Assembly (NCBI RefSeq): GCF_021533215.1
Contig: NZ_JAJNKA010000012.1
Span: forward strand, 157,187-221,186
DNA length: 64,000 nucleotides
Source: Portibacter lacus
GTDB taxonomy: Bacteria; Bacteroidota; Bacteroidia; Chitinophagales; Saprospiraceae
Direction of reading: 5' to 3'
Shown here: positions 16,298 to 24,851 of the stretch, in pieces
How the letters are laid out: every line of letters begins with the position of its first letter
Position numbering within the stretch: position 1 is the stretch's first letter
Notes under the pieces: generated by a model
What the model saw: only the letters and a program-made list of their open reading frames with translations
Database searches by the model: none
What the model was told of the DNA's origin: nothing
Made by a program: the position numbers and the translations under genes

Positions 16298-17764
16298 TTA
16301 TAGTTTTAGCAATTGCCTATCCTTAATAAATGCATAGGCCATAAATGCAATAACCAATAATCCTTTTAATACTAATTGAGCGATAGAATGAAGTCCACTT
16401 TGCCCTATCCAAAGGCTTATGAAATAGAAACTGATAGCAAGCAAGAAGTATATGGATAGATTCTTTATATCATAAGGAATGGCAAGATTTCTCTTTCCAG
16501 AAGTGTAAGCGAAAATGCACATGAAAATATAGCAAATCAATGCAGACCATGCAGCACCTATGTAGCCAATCTTTGGAATTAAAATCACATTACACATGAT
16601 CGTGATGATGGCACCGGTTATTGCAATGAGTGCCCCCATGTAGGTTTTGTCTTTGAGCTTATACCATATGGAAATGTTATAGTAGATACCTAAGAAAAGG
16701 TAGGCCATTAGTAATATAGGAACGATATCTGAGACACCTCTATAATCTTTGCCAATAAGAAGCATGGCTTGATCGAGAAAGATAGCTATCGTGAGAAATA
16801 CTACTAAACCAGCAATAGTGAATGCTTTAAGAACATAGGCATACAATTGAGTCGAGTCTTTATCCTTGAAACTTTTGAAGAAAAACGGCTCCGCTGCATA
16901 ATTGAAAGCAGTGGCGAACAAACTCATGATGACAGCAACTTTGGCGGCGCCATTATAAGCCCCGGAAGTCTCTAATGCATCTGCACTTGGAAGCAATTGC
17001 GACACAAATACACGATCGAAAACTTGATTGATTGCTGCAGCGATTCCGACTAATATTAAGGGTATGGAGTACATAAGCATCTTTTTCATTAATGCTTTAT
17101 CTATATGCAAACGAACTTTGATTAATTGGGGTAGAAGAAGTACGAGCACAACAATACTTGCTACTAAATTGGCAAGAAAAACATAATCCAATTCTCTTCC
17201 GACGGAGTAGTAAAATGGAAAGCCCTGAAGTACTCCTGGATTTTCCAGGGCAGGAAAAACAGATAAATACGAAAGGATTAGAACAGCGGATACGAGTACA
17301 TTTATAATCTTAATGGCTGAAAATTTGATGGCTTTATTTTCAAGTCTTAACCTTGCAAATGGAAGTGCAGCCAGCGCATCGAATAGCAGTATTAATGAAA
17401 ACCACCTGATATATCTAGCATCTTCTGGTCCTGTAAGCCAAGAAGCAATGACTTGAGCATTCATAAAGATGAGGAAAGCACATAGCGTAGAAAAAATTAG
17501 AATGGTTGTAAATCCAGAAGCATATGCATTCTTACTATCCTTCTCCAGTGTTGCAAATCGGAAATAAGCCGTTTCTAATCTTAGTGTAAATAGACTGATG
17601 AGTAAGGCTACATAGGCATATAAAATCCCATGGATCCCAAAATTCTCCTTGTCTAATACCCTTGTTAAATAAGGTGCTAAAAGCAAGAAGTTTAATACTT
17701 TAGGGAGGATACTTCCGAGACCATAGATTACCGTTTCTCCTGCTAATTTTTTAACCTGCGACAT
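16298..17764 (-). CDS. Polysaccharide flippase (Wzx/RfbX-like membrane transporter)
   Basis: Integral membrane protein of 488 residues with about 14 hydrophobic segments, beginning KLAGETVIYGLGSILPKVLN, the usual opening of the oligosaccharide-flippase (MOP superfamily) family. It would move lipid-linked sugar units across the inner membrane for surface polysaccharide or O-antigen. It stands alone here, without adjacent glycosyltransferase or polymerase genes, so the polysaccharide is unknown. A -7 element at 17785-17792 lies just upstream. Confidence 0.85.
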   Translation of the reverse strand: MSQVKKLAGETVIYGLGSILPKVLNFLLLAPYLTRVLDKENFGIHGILYAYVALLISLFTLRLETAYFRFATLEKDSKNAYASGFTTILIFSTLCAFLIFMNAQVIASWLTGPEDARYIRWFSLILLFDALAALPFARLRLENKAIKFSAIKIINVLVSAVLILSYLSVFPALENPGVLQGFPFYYSVGRELDYVFLANLVASIVVLVLLLPQLIKVRLHIDKALMKKMLMYSIPLILVGIAAAINQVFDRVFVSQLLPSADALETSGAYNGAAKVAVIMSLFATAFNYAAEPFFFKSFKDKDSTQLYAYVLKAFTIAGLVVFLTIAIFLDQAMLLIGKDYRGVSDIVPILLMAYLFLGIYYNISIWYKLKDKTYMGALIAITGAIITIMCNVILIPKIGYIGAAWSALICYIFMCIFAYTSGKRNLAIPYDIKNLSIYFLLAISFYFISLWIGQSGLHSIAQLVLKGLLVIAFMAYAFIKDRQLLKL

Positions 17765-17784
17765 AGTTCTAATAATAAAGAAAA

Positions 17785-17792
17785 CAAAGATA
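17785..17792 (-). promoter_or_regulatory. Candidate -7 promoter element of the flippase gene
   Basis: Minus-strand TATCTTTG is an exact TAnnTTTG match 21 bases before the ATG at 17764. Confidence 0.5.
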
Positions 17793-18038
17793 CATTAAAC
17801 GTGGACTATAAAATGAATGCATCGTTATTGACATTTTTAAAAATGAATATAAATTATGAAATACACGCTAATTTTTTTGCTGGACTAAAAGTAGATAAAA
17901 GGGAACATTCGTTCGCGATCCTTTATTATTTGTCTGGATGAATGTATTATCCGAAGTATATTCCGTGTTAATTGTAATTACAATCCGTGTTTTTTTACTT
18001 TTTTGTACTAAATTCGGGCTCAATGTAAAAGATACAGA

Positions 18039-19088
18039 ATGATTGATGTTAGCTTATTAAGCAAAACTTGTGAAATACCTGGAGCTCCTGGCTATGAAGA
18101 TAGAATTAGAAACTTTGTTATAGAACAAGTTAAAGACCTTGTCGATGAGGTTACCATAGACCCAATGGGGAATGTGCTTGCGGTTAAGAAAGGAAGCGGT
18201 GATAAAAAAGTGATGGTCGCTGCTCATATGGATGAAATTGCCTTTATAACGAAGTACATAGACGATGAAGGATTTATTAGATTTCATACGCTAGGAGGAT
18301 TTGATCCGAAAACGTTAACTGCTCAGCGTGTTATCGTTCACGGAAAAGAAGACGTAATCGGAGTGATGGGATGTAAGCCAATCCACGTAATGACTCAGGA
18401 GGAAAGAAAGAAAATGGTGGGCATCACGGAGTATTTTGTGGACACTGGATTACCTGCAGAAAAGGTTAAAGAAATAGTGGAGATAGGAAGCCCTATAACC
18501 AGAGAAAGATCTTTAATAGAGATGGGAGATTGTGTAAATTCGAAGTCAATCGATAATAGAGTTTCCGTTTACATTCTAATAGAAGCACTTAAAGAATTAA
18601 AGAATAAGGAGATCCCTTATGATCTTGTTGCAGCATTTACGGTGCAAGAAGAAGTAGGACTTAGAGGAGCGATTACTTCTTCATCTGGAGTTAATCCTGA
18701 TTTTGGAATAGCATTAGATACGACGATCGCATTTGACCTGCCGGGTGCTAAGCCTGAGGAGAAAATTACAAGTTTGGGAAGTGGCGCGGCGATAAAGATA
18801 TTAGACGGTGCTACAATTTGTGATCATAGGATGGTTTCGTTCTTGAAGAAAACAGCGAATGAGCATGCTATCAAATGGCAACCTGAAATTCTTCCGGCTG
18901 GTGGAACAGATACCGCTGGATTACAACGTTCATCTCCTGGTGGATCTATTGCGGGAGCAATATCTATTCCTACGAGAAATTTACACCAAGTAATTGAAAT
19001 GGCACATAAAGGCGACATTCGAAATTGTATAGACTTGCTTGTCGCGGCCTTACTAGAAATAGAAGATTACGACTGGTCATTCAAATAA
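18039..19088 (+). CDS. M42 family metallo-aminopeptidase
   Basis: Cytoplasmic dodecameric-type aminopeptidase of 349 residues (glutamyl aminopeptidase/FrvX/PepA-deblocking group). Metal ligands: His in MVAAHMDEIAF, bridging Asp in SKSIDNRVS, Glu pair in FTVQEEVGLRGA, Asp in ALDTTIAFD and His in RNLHQVIEMA; AGGTDTAG is also typical. No signal peptide, consistent with degrading imported peptides. Length is normal. A DUF1059-like gene follows 62 bases downstream. Confidence 0.92.
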   Translation: MIDVSLLSKTCEIPGAPGYEDRIRNFVIEQVKDLVDEVTIDPMGNVLAVKKGSGDKKVMVAAHMDEIAFITKYIDDEGFIRFHTLGGFDPKTLTAQRVIVHGKEDVIGVMGCKPIHVMTQEERKKMVGITEYFVDTGLPAEKVKEIVEIGSPITRERSLIEMGDCVNSKSIDNRVSVYILIEALKELKNKEIPYDLVAAFTVQEEVGLRGAITSSSGVNPDFGIALDTTIAFDLPGAKPEEKITSLGSGAAIKILDGATICDHRMVSFLKKTANEHAIKWQPEILPAGGTDTAGLQRSSPGGSIAGAISIPTRNLHQVIEMAHKGDIRNCIDLLVAALLEIEDYDWSFK

Positions 19089-19150
19089 ATATTTTAGGCA
19101 CACCACTTGAAAATTTGAATTGCTTAATGAGTATATATAAAACATAGAAG

Positions 19151-19381
19151 ATGAAGAAAACAATGACTTGTAATCAGCTAGGTGGTGCTTGTGATCTTGA
19201 GTTTCAAGCTGAGACTTTTGAAGAAATAGCAGAGATGAGTAAGCAACATGGAATGGAAATGTTTCAGAAAAAAGATGAAGCGCATCTCAAGGCAATGGAT
19301 GAAATGCAGAAATTGATGCAAACTCCTGATAAAATGCAGCAATGGTTTATGGATAAGCGACAAGAGTTCGAAGCATTATAG
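19151..19381 (+). CDS. Small DUF1059-like protein
   Basis: A 76-residue cytoplasmic protein. The N-terminal half (TCNQLGGACDLEFQAETFEE then IAEMSKQHGMEM) keeps the two-cysteine and His pattern of DUF1059; the C-terminal half is a Met- and Lys-rich helix. Function unknown in the family. It may be read through from the M42 peptidase gene. Confidence 0.65.
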   Translation: MKKTMTCNQLGGACDLEFQAETFEEIAEMSKQHGMEMFQKKDEAHLKAMDEMQKLMQTPDKMQQWFMDKRQEFEAL

Positions 19382-19386
19382 CTAGA

Positions 19387-19423
19387 AATTAAGTCGCTTT
19401 TCGAGGGTCGATGAGACTTAATT
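19387..19423. terminator. Inverted repeat between convergent genes
   Basis: AATTAAGTC (19387-19395) pairs exactly with GACTTAATT (19415-19423) around a 19-base spacer. It overlaps the stop codon of the minus-strand gene at 19418. Position between convergent genes suggests a bidirectional terminator; there is no strong T run on either side. Confidence 0.4.
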
Positions 19424-19861
19424 CGACTCTTTGACCAGTTTAACGTCCGTTAAAATATACATCAGTCGATTAACATCCGAATCGTTTAACTGTAATTTAC
19501 CTTGTATTTCTATTTGCTCGGCAGTGTATTTCACAGCTTCTACTGCGCTCACTTCCATGACTGTTTCTGGTCCTGCACCTCCACAGAAGAAACACATCGC
19601 ATATGGATAAGCTGAAAAGATAAACTCTTTATGAGATTTGTATCCCTCTACTGGAATGATGTATCCTTTGATTTTAATCTCCTTGCCCTCCATTTCCTTG
19701 ATATCATCACTAAAAACAGGAACATCTACCTTGAAACCCATTAATTCATCGTACTCTTTTTTATAAGTGATCTTTCCTAAGGTTTTCCAAGTATTCGCTT
19801 CAGTCTGAGCGTTTATTTGAAAAGAGATGGCTAATAAAAAAAGTGCTAAAATGTATTTCAT
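19418..19861 (-). CDS. Secreted CFFCG-motif protein (DUF3299-like), copy 1
   Basis: Exported protein of 147 residues with a signal peptide (FLLAISFQINA, cleavage before QTEA). The core is a small OB-like beta fold: EGKEIKIKGYIIPVEG, then AMCFFCGGAGPETVMEV, then EQIEIQGKLQLNDSD. It is a clear paralogue of the protein at 56085-56531, which shares GYYIPV, CFFCGSAGQETV and VKGVLKLN. The order resembles DUF3299 proteins, which have a cysteine pair after a GYxxP strand. The CxxC-like CFFC could bind metal or heme, but this is inference. Confidence 0.6.
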   Translation of the reverse strand: MKYILALFLLAISFQINAQTEANTWKTLGKITYKKEYDELMGFKVDVPVFSDDIKEMEGKEIKIKGYIIPVEGYKSHKEFIFSAYPYAMCFFCGGAGPETVMEVSAVEAVKYTAEQIEIQGKLQLNDSDVNRLMYILTDVKLVKESN

Positions 19862-19878
19862 AATATTCCGTTGTGCTA

Positions 19879-19886
19879 CAAATTTA
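19879..19886 (-). promoter_or_regulatory. Candidate -7 promoter element of the CFFCG gene
   Basis: Minus-strand TAAATTTG matches TAnnTTTG, 18 bases before the ATG at 19861. Confidence 0.45.
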
Positions 19887-19952
19887 AAAAAACTAAGTCA
19901 AGCATGAATGAAAACGCTCCTTTCCTTCTGTTAATTTTCTGTTATTTTAAAC

Positions 19953-20789
19953 TTAGGAAGATTTTTGTTTTTTCATCTTGTTAATTAACAAACCTAAAAA
20001 TGGATGTTTTGGTTCCCCCAATGCACCTTGATAAGGTTCTCCCATTCGTAAATAATACTTGTAAAAGTAGCGAGCGGTTATGCCCCACTTTTGAAGAAAA
20101 ATCTTTCTCCCAGTATTAACTCCTAGTCTCTTAGTGGATTTAGATCCGAAATGATATACACGGCTTTCAGCAATGCCTTTGAATATTCTTGTTCCAGCAT
20201 CCCACGCTTTCATTGCCATGTCAGGATCGGAATACATACCAGGTGAAAACTCTTCGCTGAATCCTCCGATTTTATCCCAGAGTTTTGCGGTTACCCATAA
20301 CGGTGGCCAGGCGCTTCCACTCCAATCTTTTTTAGCAAAATCGGCATGTTCAGCTAACAGCTCTTTTTCTCGGAAAGAATCGAGATCATTTCCATAATCT
20401 CCATTAATCGAGCAAGCATTTCCTGCAGCATTAGGCTCGATCATCGTTGAGGAAATAAAGAAATCTGATTCTGTTTTATTTATTTCTGCTAAGACATAGG
20501 TGTCCCAATTTGGCAAGACATACATGTCATCATTAAGATAGCAGAGTATAGGCGCATCAGCAATCTTTCTCAGAGCATTCATCGCGACACATATCCCGAC
20601 ATTCGTACTGCTTTCAAGAAATAAAATTCCTTCTTGTGATAGCCATTCCTGGGTGCCGTCGCTTCCTTCATTGACATAAATTAAAAGCTGAAAATTATGG
20701 TGACTATGCGCTCGAATGCTAGAAATACACTTCTTTAGTAAATCGAGATTATTCCATGTAGGAATTAATATGCTATAATCAGGCTTCAT
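19953..20789 (-). CDS. Family 2 glycosyltransferase
   Basis: Cytoplasmic GT-A enzyme of 278 residues that would transfer a sugar from a nucleotide donor. It opens with YSILIPTWNNLDLLKKCISS, typical of GT2, contains the nucleotide/metal motif as CYLNDDMYVLPNWD and a later SDPDMAMKAWDAG acceptor-loop region. The start overlaps the 3' end of trmB by 11 bases, so both are on one transcript. Substrate unknown; the flippase at 16.3 kb could belong to the same surface-glycan pathway, though they are not adjacent. Confidence 0.87.
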   Translation of the reverse strand: MKPDYSILIPTWNNLDLLKKCISSIRAHSHHNFQLLIYVNEGSDGTQEWLSQEGILFLESSTNVGICVAMNALRKIADAPILCYLNDDMYVLPNWDTYVLAEINKTESDFFISSTMIEPNAAGNACSINGDYGNDLDSFREKELLAEHADFAKKDWSGSAWPPLWVTAKLWDKIGGFSEEFSPGMYSDPDMAMKAWDAGTRIFKGIAESRVYHFGSKSTKRLGVNTGRKIFLQKWGITARYFYKYYLRMGEPYQGALGEPKHPFLGLLINKMKKQKSS

Positions 20790-21480
20790 CTTTAAAGCGG
20801 AATCTGATGAATTTGATTAATCGGCCATCGAGTAAGTGTGATCTTTCGTAATACGTTTTTATATCTAATTCTGGAAAATCTAGCGGATCTTTATAGATGT
20901 CGTCTTTGTCGTAAAGTACTTCTACACCTGGCTCTGTGCTAAGAATTTCTCGAGTATAAGCATATAGCTCAGGAGAGTCTGTTTTCAAATTTATAACACC
21001 ATCCTTTTTGAGGAAATCACGAAATCTTTTCAAGAAATTCGGAGAAGTCAATCGGCGATTTTCTTTACTATCTTTTAAGAAAGGATCGGGGAAAGTTATC
21101 CAGATTTCATCTACTTCGTCTTTCTCGAAAAAGAGATTTATTTGTTCAATTCGAGTTCGAAGAAATGCAACATTCGTTAAGTTTTCATCTAGAGCAGTCC
21201 TAGCTCCTCTCCATATTCTTGCGCCTTTCACATCCACTCCTATGAAGTTCCGATTAGGATACATCGTACCTAAGCCTAGGGAATATTCGCCACGCCCGCA
21301 AGCTAATTCTAATACAATAGGTTGATCGTTTTTGAAATGTAATTCATTCCACTTCCCTTTTAGGTCTATGGGTTCTTGATTAACGCCAACTAGCCCGGGA
21401 TTCTTCGGGTCATAATTTTCGTAAACGTTTGGAAATGATACGATTTCAGCAAACTTCTGGAGTTTGTTCCTTGAAGCCAT
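20779..21480 (-). CDS. trmB: tRNA (guanine-N7)-methyltransferase
   Basis: SAM-dependent enzyme that makes m7G46 in tRNA. The 233 residues contain the SAM motif LELACGRGEYSLGLG, GVDVKGARIWRGA and the signature ITFPDPFLKDSKENRRL, a slightly varied form of the family's PDPWxKxRHxKRRL. Usual length. Overlaps the downstream glycosyltransferase gene by 11 bases. Confidence 0.92.
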   Translation of the reverse strand: MASRNKLQKFAEIVSFPNVYENYDPKNPGLVGVNQEPIDLKGKWNELHFKNDQPIVLELACGRGEYSLGLGTMYPNRNFIGVDVKGARIWRGARTALDENLTNVAFLRTRIEQINLFFEKDEVDEIWITFPDPFLKDSKENRRLTSPNFLKRFRDFLKKDGVINLKTDSPELYAYTREILSTEPGVEVLYDKDDIYKDPLDFPELDIKTYYERSHLLDGRLIKFIRFRFKDEA

Positions 21481-21496
21481 TCTTTGTTTTTTTTCG

Positions 21497-21504
21497 CAAA
21501 GGTA
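21497..21504 (-). promoter_or_regulatory. Candidate -7 promoter element of trmB
   Basis: Minus-strand TACCTTTG matches TAnnTTTG in the 31-base gap between the hydrolase stop and the trmB ATG at 21480. The predicted leader is only about ten bases. Confidence 0.5.
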
Positions 21505-21511
21505 AGCCTTA

Positions 21512-22318
21512 TTAGAGAATTTCGTCTAGTACAGCTTGATAATCGTTGAATTCATGCAAATTTCTATGTCCAGCACCTTTTATGGTAAAGAAGTGATCGT
21601 CTGTTTCAAGGATTTTTTTCAATTTACTTGCAGACTTAAATGGTACGATGCTATCCTTTGTTCCCTGAATAATCAAGGTCGTCATCTTGTTATTCTTAAT
21701 GTTCTCATGATTCGGAAACTTATATTTTAATTCTACAGGAACAATTAAAAGTGGAAATCTAGTTTTAACCAATTCTGGCATATTATAAAAAGGCGTCTCT
21801 AGAATTAATTTTGTTGCGGGTTGTTGAGTAGAAAGATGAGAAGCTACACCAGTGCCTAGAGATCTTCCCCAGAGAATAATGTCTTTTTCAGGATGGTTTT
21901 CTTGCGCCCACTTATAGACGAGTTGGGCATCTTCATACATGCCTACTTCACTTACAGTCCCATCACTTTTCCCATACCCTCGATAATCGATAGCCACCAC
22001 ATCGTATCCTCGGTTAACGACATCTGGAAGGTAATTTCCCCAGTGTTGTAAATTTCTGGAATTGCCATGGAAATAAATGACTAGTGCTTTGGATTCTGAT
22101 TCACTCGGAAAAAAAAGGGAATTAACTTTTTCACCATTTGTGTGCTCAAGATTGAATTCATTATACGGAATGTCAAATTGAAAAGTATGATCCTTCGCAA
22201 GCGCGTCAGGTCTAAAGATCAATTTTTTCTGTACTGTAAATAAAAAACTCACGATAATAGAATAAAATCCGATGGTGGATAATAAAGATACGCTAGTTTT
22301 TCTTGTAAATGAGGACAT
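21512..22318 (-). CDS. Membrane-anchored alpha/beta hydrolase (BEM46/ABHD13-like)
   Basis: A 268-residue serine hydrolase with one N-terminal membrane segment (LLSTIGFYSIIVSFLFTV) followed by QKKLIFRP, the usual start of the BEM46-like group. Motifs: YFHGNSRNLQHWG (oxyanion region), DYRGYGKSDG, nucleophile elbow LWGRSLGTG, QGTKDSIVPF (Asp) and GAGHRNLH (His). Substrate unknown; esterase or thioesterase activity is plausible. Confidence 0.85.
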   Translation of the reverse strand: MSSFTRKTSVSLLSTIGFYSIIVSFLFTVQKKLIFRPDALAKDHTFQFDIPYNEFNLEHTNGEKVNSLFFPSESESKALVIYFHGNSRNLQHWGNYLPDVVNRGYDVVAIDYRGYGKSDGTVSEVGMYEDAQLVYKWAQENHPEKDIILWGRSLGTGVASHLSTQQPATKLILETPFYNMPELVKTRFPLLIVPVELKYKFPNHENIKNNKMTTLIIQGTKDSIVPFKSASKLKKILETDDHFFTIKGAGHRNLHEFNDYQAVLDEIL

Positions 22319-22489
22319 TCATGTTAATTATATCTTATAGACGTATTTTGAATGCGTTTTGTTCCCTTTGAGATACTATTTGATGTGGATCAATGATGAA
22401 AATGTATTAAAAAACACAGTTTAGGTCACATTTTGGGAAATCAATTCGTTCTATCCACACCTAATCACACAACAATAAACAAAATTAAA

Positions 22490-22497
22490 TATCTTTG
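22490..22497 (+). promoter_or_regulatory. Candidate -7 promoter element of the outer-membrane barrel gene
   Basis: TATCTTTG matches TAnnTTTG exactly. It overlaps the only TTG that could extend the next gene upstream (22495), which rules that codon out as a start. Confidence 0.55.
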
Positions 22498-22512
22498 CGC
22501 CCTCAATTACAT

Positions 22513-23391
22513 ATGATTATGAAATTAAAAGGTTTATGCTTATCTATTTTGATCGTTTTTACGGTAACAAGTATTAACGCTCAGCGATACAACATAGGAA
22601 TTAGAGCAGGTTTGAATTACTCTAAAATTCTTGGCCCTTCAGAAGAAGGAATGATAGAAGGCCATGGTCTTAACAATGGAATCCACTTTGGACTAACTTA
22701 TGCATACAAGTTAACAGATAAGTTCGGTGTGAAAACGGAATTAGCTTATTCTTCTGTAGGATCTAAAGATTCGATTATTGGAGATTCTTATTATATCTTC
22801 GGAATAGCTGTAGATAATAACGTTCAGAAAGGATATGCGAAAAGAACTTTCGAGCGAACGAATTCATATATCAATATGCCTTTCCATGCATATTACAAAC
22901 CAAATGATAAGTTTGAAATTTTTGGTGGAATATATGTTGGTTTCTTAATTAACCCAACTTCAGGTGGAACCTTAAAATTTGATGACCAGAGTGATGAAAC
23001 AAAATTCAGCTTTATCCAATCATTAGATTATAACTACTATTCTGATAAACCACTTACGGACCCAGATTATAGATCTAAAGGAACAGGCGCAATAACTACC
23101 ATCGTAGGTGATAATACCTATCAAATGCCTCAAGTAGCAGGAGCTTACTACCAGTTCACGAATAAAGATGGTGGATTGTACAAGTGGTTCGATGCAGGTC
23201 TTTCTGGTGGAGTTTCTTACTACATCAATAAAAGTTTCTTTGCAAGTGTAAGAGTCGACTATGGATTAATGGATATCACGAGAAAAGCAATGGATGTTTC
23301 TTATAAAGAACTGAATGGATCAGAATACATCTTGCGTGATGATTATGATCAAAACTTATCTTTCCAGTTTTCGGTAGGGTTTAAATTCTAG
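22513..23391 (+). CDS. Outer-membrane beta-barrel protein (PorT-like)
   Basis: A 292-residue protein from ATG 22513 (22519 is equally possible). Signal peptide KLKGLCLSILIVFTVTSINA, then QRYNIGIRAGLNYSKILGP, the standard opening of the PorT-like OMPb-brl barrels of Bacteroidota. Alternating hydrophobic strands run through the length and it ends in an aromatic strand, LSFQFSVGFKF, the barrel-insertion signal. No specific function can be assigned; the PorT of T9SS is one member of this broad family, but this is not clearly it. The promoter lies only about 16 bases before the start. Confidence 0.8.
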   Translation: MIMKLKGLCLSILIVFTVTSINAQRYNIGIRAGLNYSKILGPSEEGMIEGHGLNNGIHFGLTYAYKLTDKFGVKTELAYSSVGSKDSIIGDSYYIFGIAVDNNVQKGYAKRTFERTNSYINMPFHAYYKPNDKFEIFGGIYVGFLINPTSGGTLKFDDQSDETKFSFIQSLDYNYYSDKPLTDPDYRSKGTGAITTIVGDNTYQMPQVAGAYYQFTNKDGGLYKWFDAGLSGGVSYYINKSFFASVRVDYGLMDITRKAMDVSYKELNGSEYILRDDYDQNLSFQFSVGFKF

Positions 23392-23413
23392 ACTAGAATC
23401 AAGATTAAAAGAA

Positions 23414-23438
23414 AAGAGATGATCAACGATCATCTCTT
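23414..23438 (+). terminator. Strong hairpin after the outer-membrane barrel gene
   Basis: AAGAGATGATC (23414-23424) and GATCATCTCTT (23428-23438) form a perfect 11-bp stem with a 3-base loop, 23 bases after the stop. A second perfect palindrome, AAGTTTATAAACTT, follows at 23440-23453. Likely a terminator or 3' protection element, though the U-tract is weak. Confidence 0.6.
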
Positions 23439-23453
23439 GAAGTTTATAAACTT

Positions 23454-23740
23454 AATAAACTTTAGGACTTTTTTCTCTTTCAAAGAATAGCATCCCTAAG
23501 ACTTTGTGCAAATTTATACAATTATTCTTAATTGCTATGAAAATGCAGCTTTATTTTCCTTGTTTCTCTATCAATTAAGAACAAAAACAATGTTTGTGGT
23601 TATCTTCCTTTAATTTTCTTCTTAAAAATTGGATTTCGAAAGAAGTTCTGATCTTAGCTTAATTACATATAATCAGAGGAACGAATATGACACATCTTCA
23701 TATTAAACCACATTTATTCTAGAATTAACAGCGATAAGTA
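23454..23740. other. Gene-free AT-rich spacer
   Basis: The remainder of the 385-base gap between the barrel gene and the WG-like lipoprotein gene. I see no ORF, RNA gene or further repeat in it; only the promoter at its end. Confidence 0.6.
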
Positions 23741-23748
23741 TACTTTTG
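23741..23748 (+). promoter_or_regulatory. Candidate -7 promoter element of the WG-like lipoprotein gene
   Basis: TACTTTTG matches TAnnTTTG, 29 bases before the ATG at 23777. Confidence 0.5.
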
Positions 23749-23776
23749 TTCATCATTTAATAAACCTAACACCCAC

Positions 23777-24823
23777 ATGTATTTTAAACTACTTTGGTTA
23801 TCCATAGTATTAAGCTTTATTTGTTGCAAGTCAGAAGTTAAAGAAAACACAATTTCCATTTCGGAAGAATCTCCATGGCCTATTACGCAAGACGAAGTTA
23901 GTGATCTCTCTAAAGCATATGACCAATGCATACCGCTCAAGAAAAGCATGATACCTGGGCGATTCGCAGTTGAAAAAGATGGTTATTGGAGTATTGTGGA
24001 TGAGAAGAATCAGCTATATTTCCCATTTGAGTATGATACGATAATATATAATTCTAGTCTTTTTGCATTAAAGAAAGGTCTAGAATATGAAGTCTACGAT
24101 ACTTCTAGAAACTTTATAATGGCCATCAAAGGGAAAGAGCTTAGGCCAGTTATGTCTAACTTTTTTGCAAGTGTGAAGAATGAAAAGTTAGCTTTGTTTA
24201 ATCCGAATGGGTTTATGATCAGAGATTACGAATTTGATAATTTATCAGGACCGATCGATGAATCATACTTTCTTGGTTTTAAGAATGGAAGTTGGGCCGC
24301 ATATGACTTAATCGGCGAAGAACTTGATTCTAATGCAAGAGCGACGTCAGCAGTTAAGTTTTTGACGGAATATAAAGTTGGATTAAAATCTTATGGTCCC
24401 CTTCAGATCGGAATGAATAAAACGCAGATAGAGTCTGTTCTTGGATTTAATTTAACAGAGCTCTATAAAGGAGAGACCTGTTCTATATATAGCTTAGGGA
24501 ATGATTTTCTTGATGTCCAATTAATGATTAATAGTACGGTAGGAAAAGCATTATTAGAGCGAATATACATTAAGACTCATGGAATTGCGACTAAGTCAGG
24601 AATTGGTATTGGATCGCTTAAAGAAGATGTATTGGATGCATATGGTGTTAAAATAGAAGAGATGCCTAATAAATACGATACCCTTGCACAGGATTTATTT
24701 TATGTTCCTTCAGATCGAAAAGACAGGAATTATCGACTGAATTTTCTTTATAAAAATGGAAAAATTGACGCTTACAGTATTGGTCGTTTGCCGAGTATCG
24801 AATATGTAGAAGGATGCTTTTAG
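23777..24823 (+). CDS. Lipoprotein with WG-repeat-like segment, unknown
   Basis: A 348-residue lipoprotein with lipobox LSFICC (Cys16/17). Residues ~60-180 contain repeats of the form KDGYWSIVDEKNQLYFPFEYD and KNGSWAAYDLIGEE, which resemble WG repeats (Trp-Gly-like beta units of Bacteroidota surface proteins) with the Gly varied. The C-terminal third has GPLQIGMNKTQIESVLG and GIGIGSLKEDVLDAYG, two similar beta-alpha units as in small lipoproteins that pair an IGxxxxxV motif with a helix. It is convergent with lspA. Function unknown. Confidence 0.65.
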   Translation: MYFKLLWLSIVLSFICCKSEVKENTISISEESPWPITQDEVSDLSKAYDQCIPLKKSMIPGRFAVEKDGYWSIVDEKNQLYFPFEYDTIIYNSSLFALKKGLEYEVYDTSRNFIMAIKGKELRPVMSNFFASVKNEKLALFNPNGFMIRDYEFDNLSGPIDESYFLGFKNGSWAAYDLIGEELDSNARATSAVKFLTEYKVGLKSYGPLQIGMNKTQIESVLGFNLTELYKGETCSIYSLGNDFLDVQLMINSTVGKALLERIYIKTHGIATKSGIGIGSLKEDVLDAYGVKIEEMPNKYDTLAQDLFYVPSDRKDRNYRLNFLYKNGKIDAYSIGRLPSIEYVEGCF

Positions 24824-24851
24824 TATCTTTTAGGCTAGTAGGCCAAAGTGC

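Noticed and set aside
22495..22512. Upstream TTG start for the outer-membrane barrel gene
   Set aside because: It lies inside the TATCTTTG promoter element; the signal peptide begins at 22513/22519.
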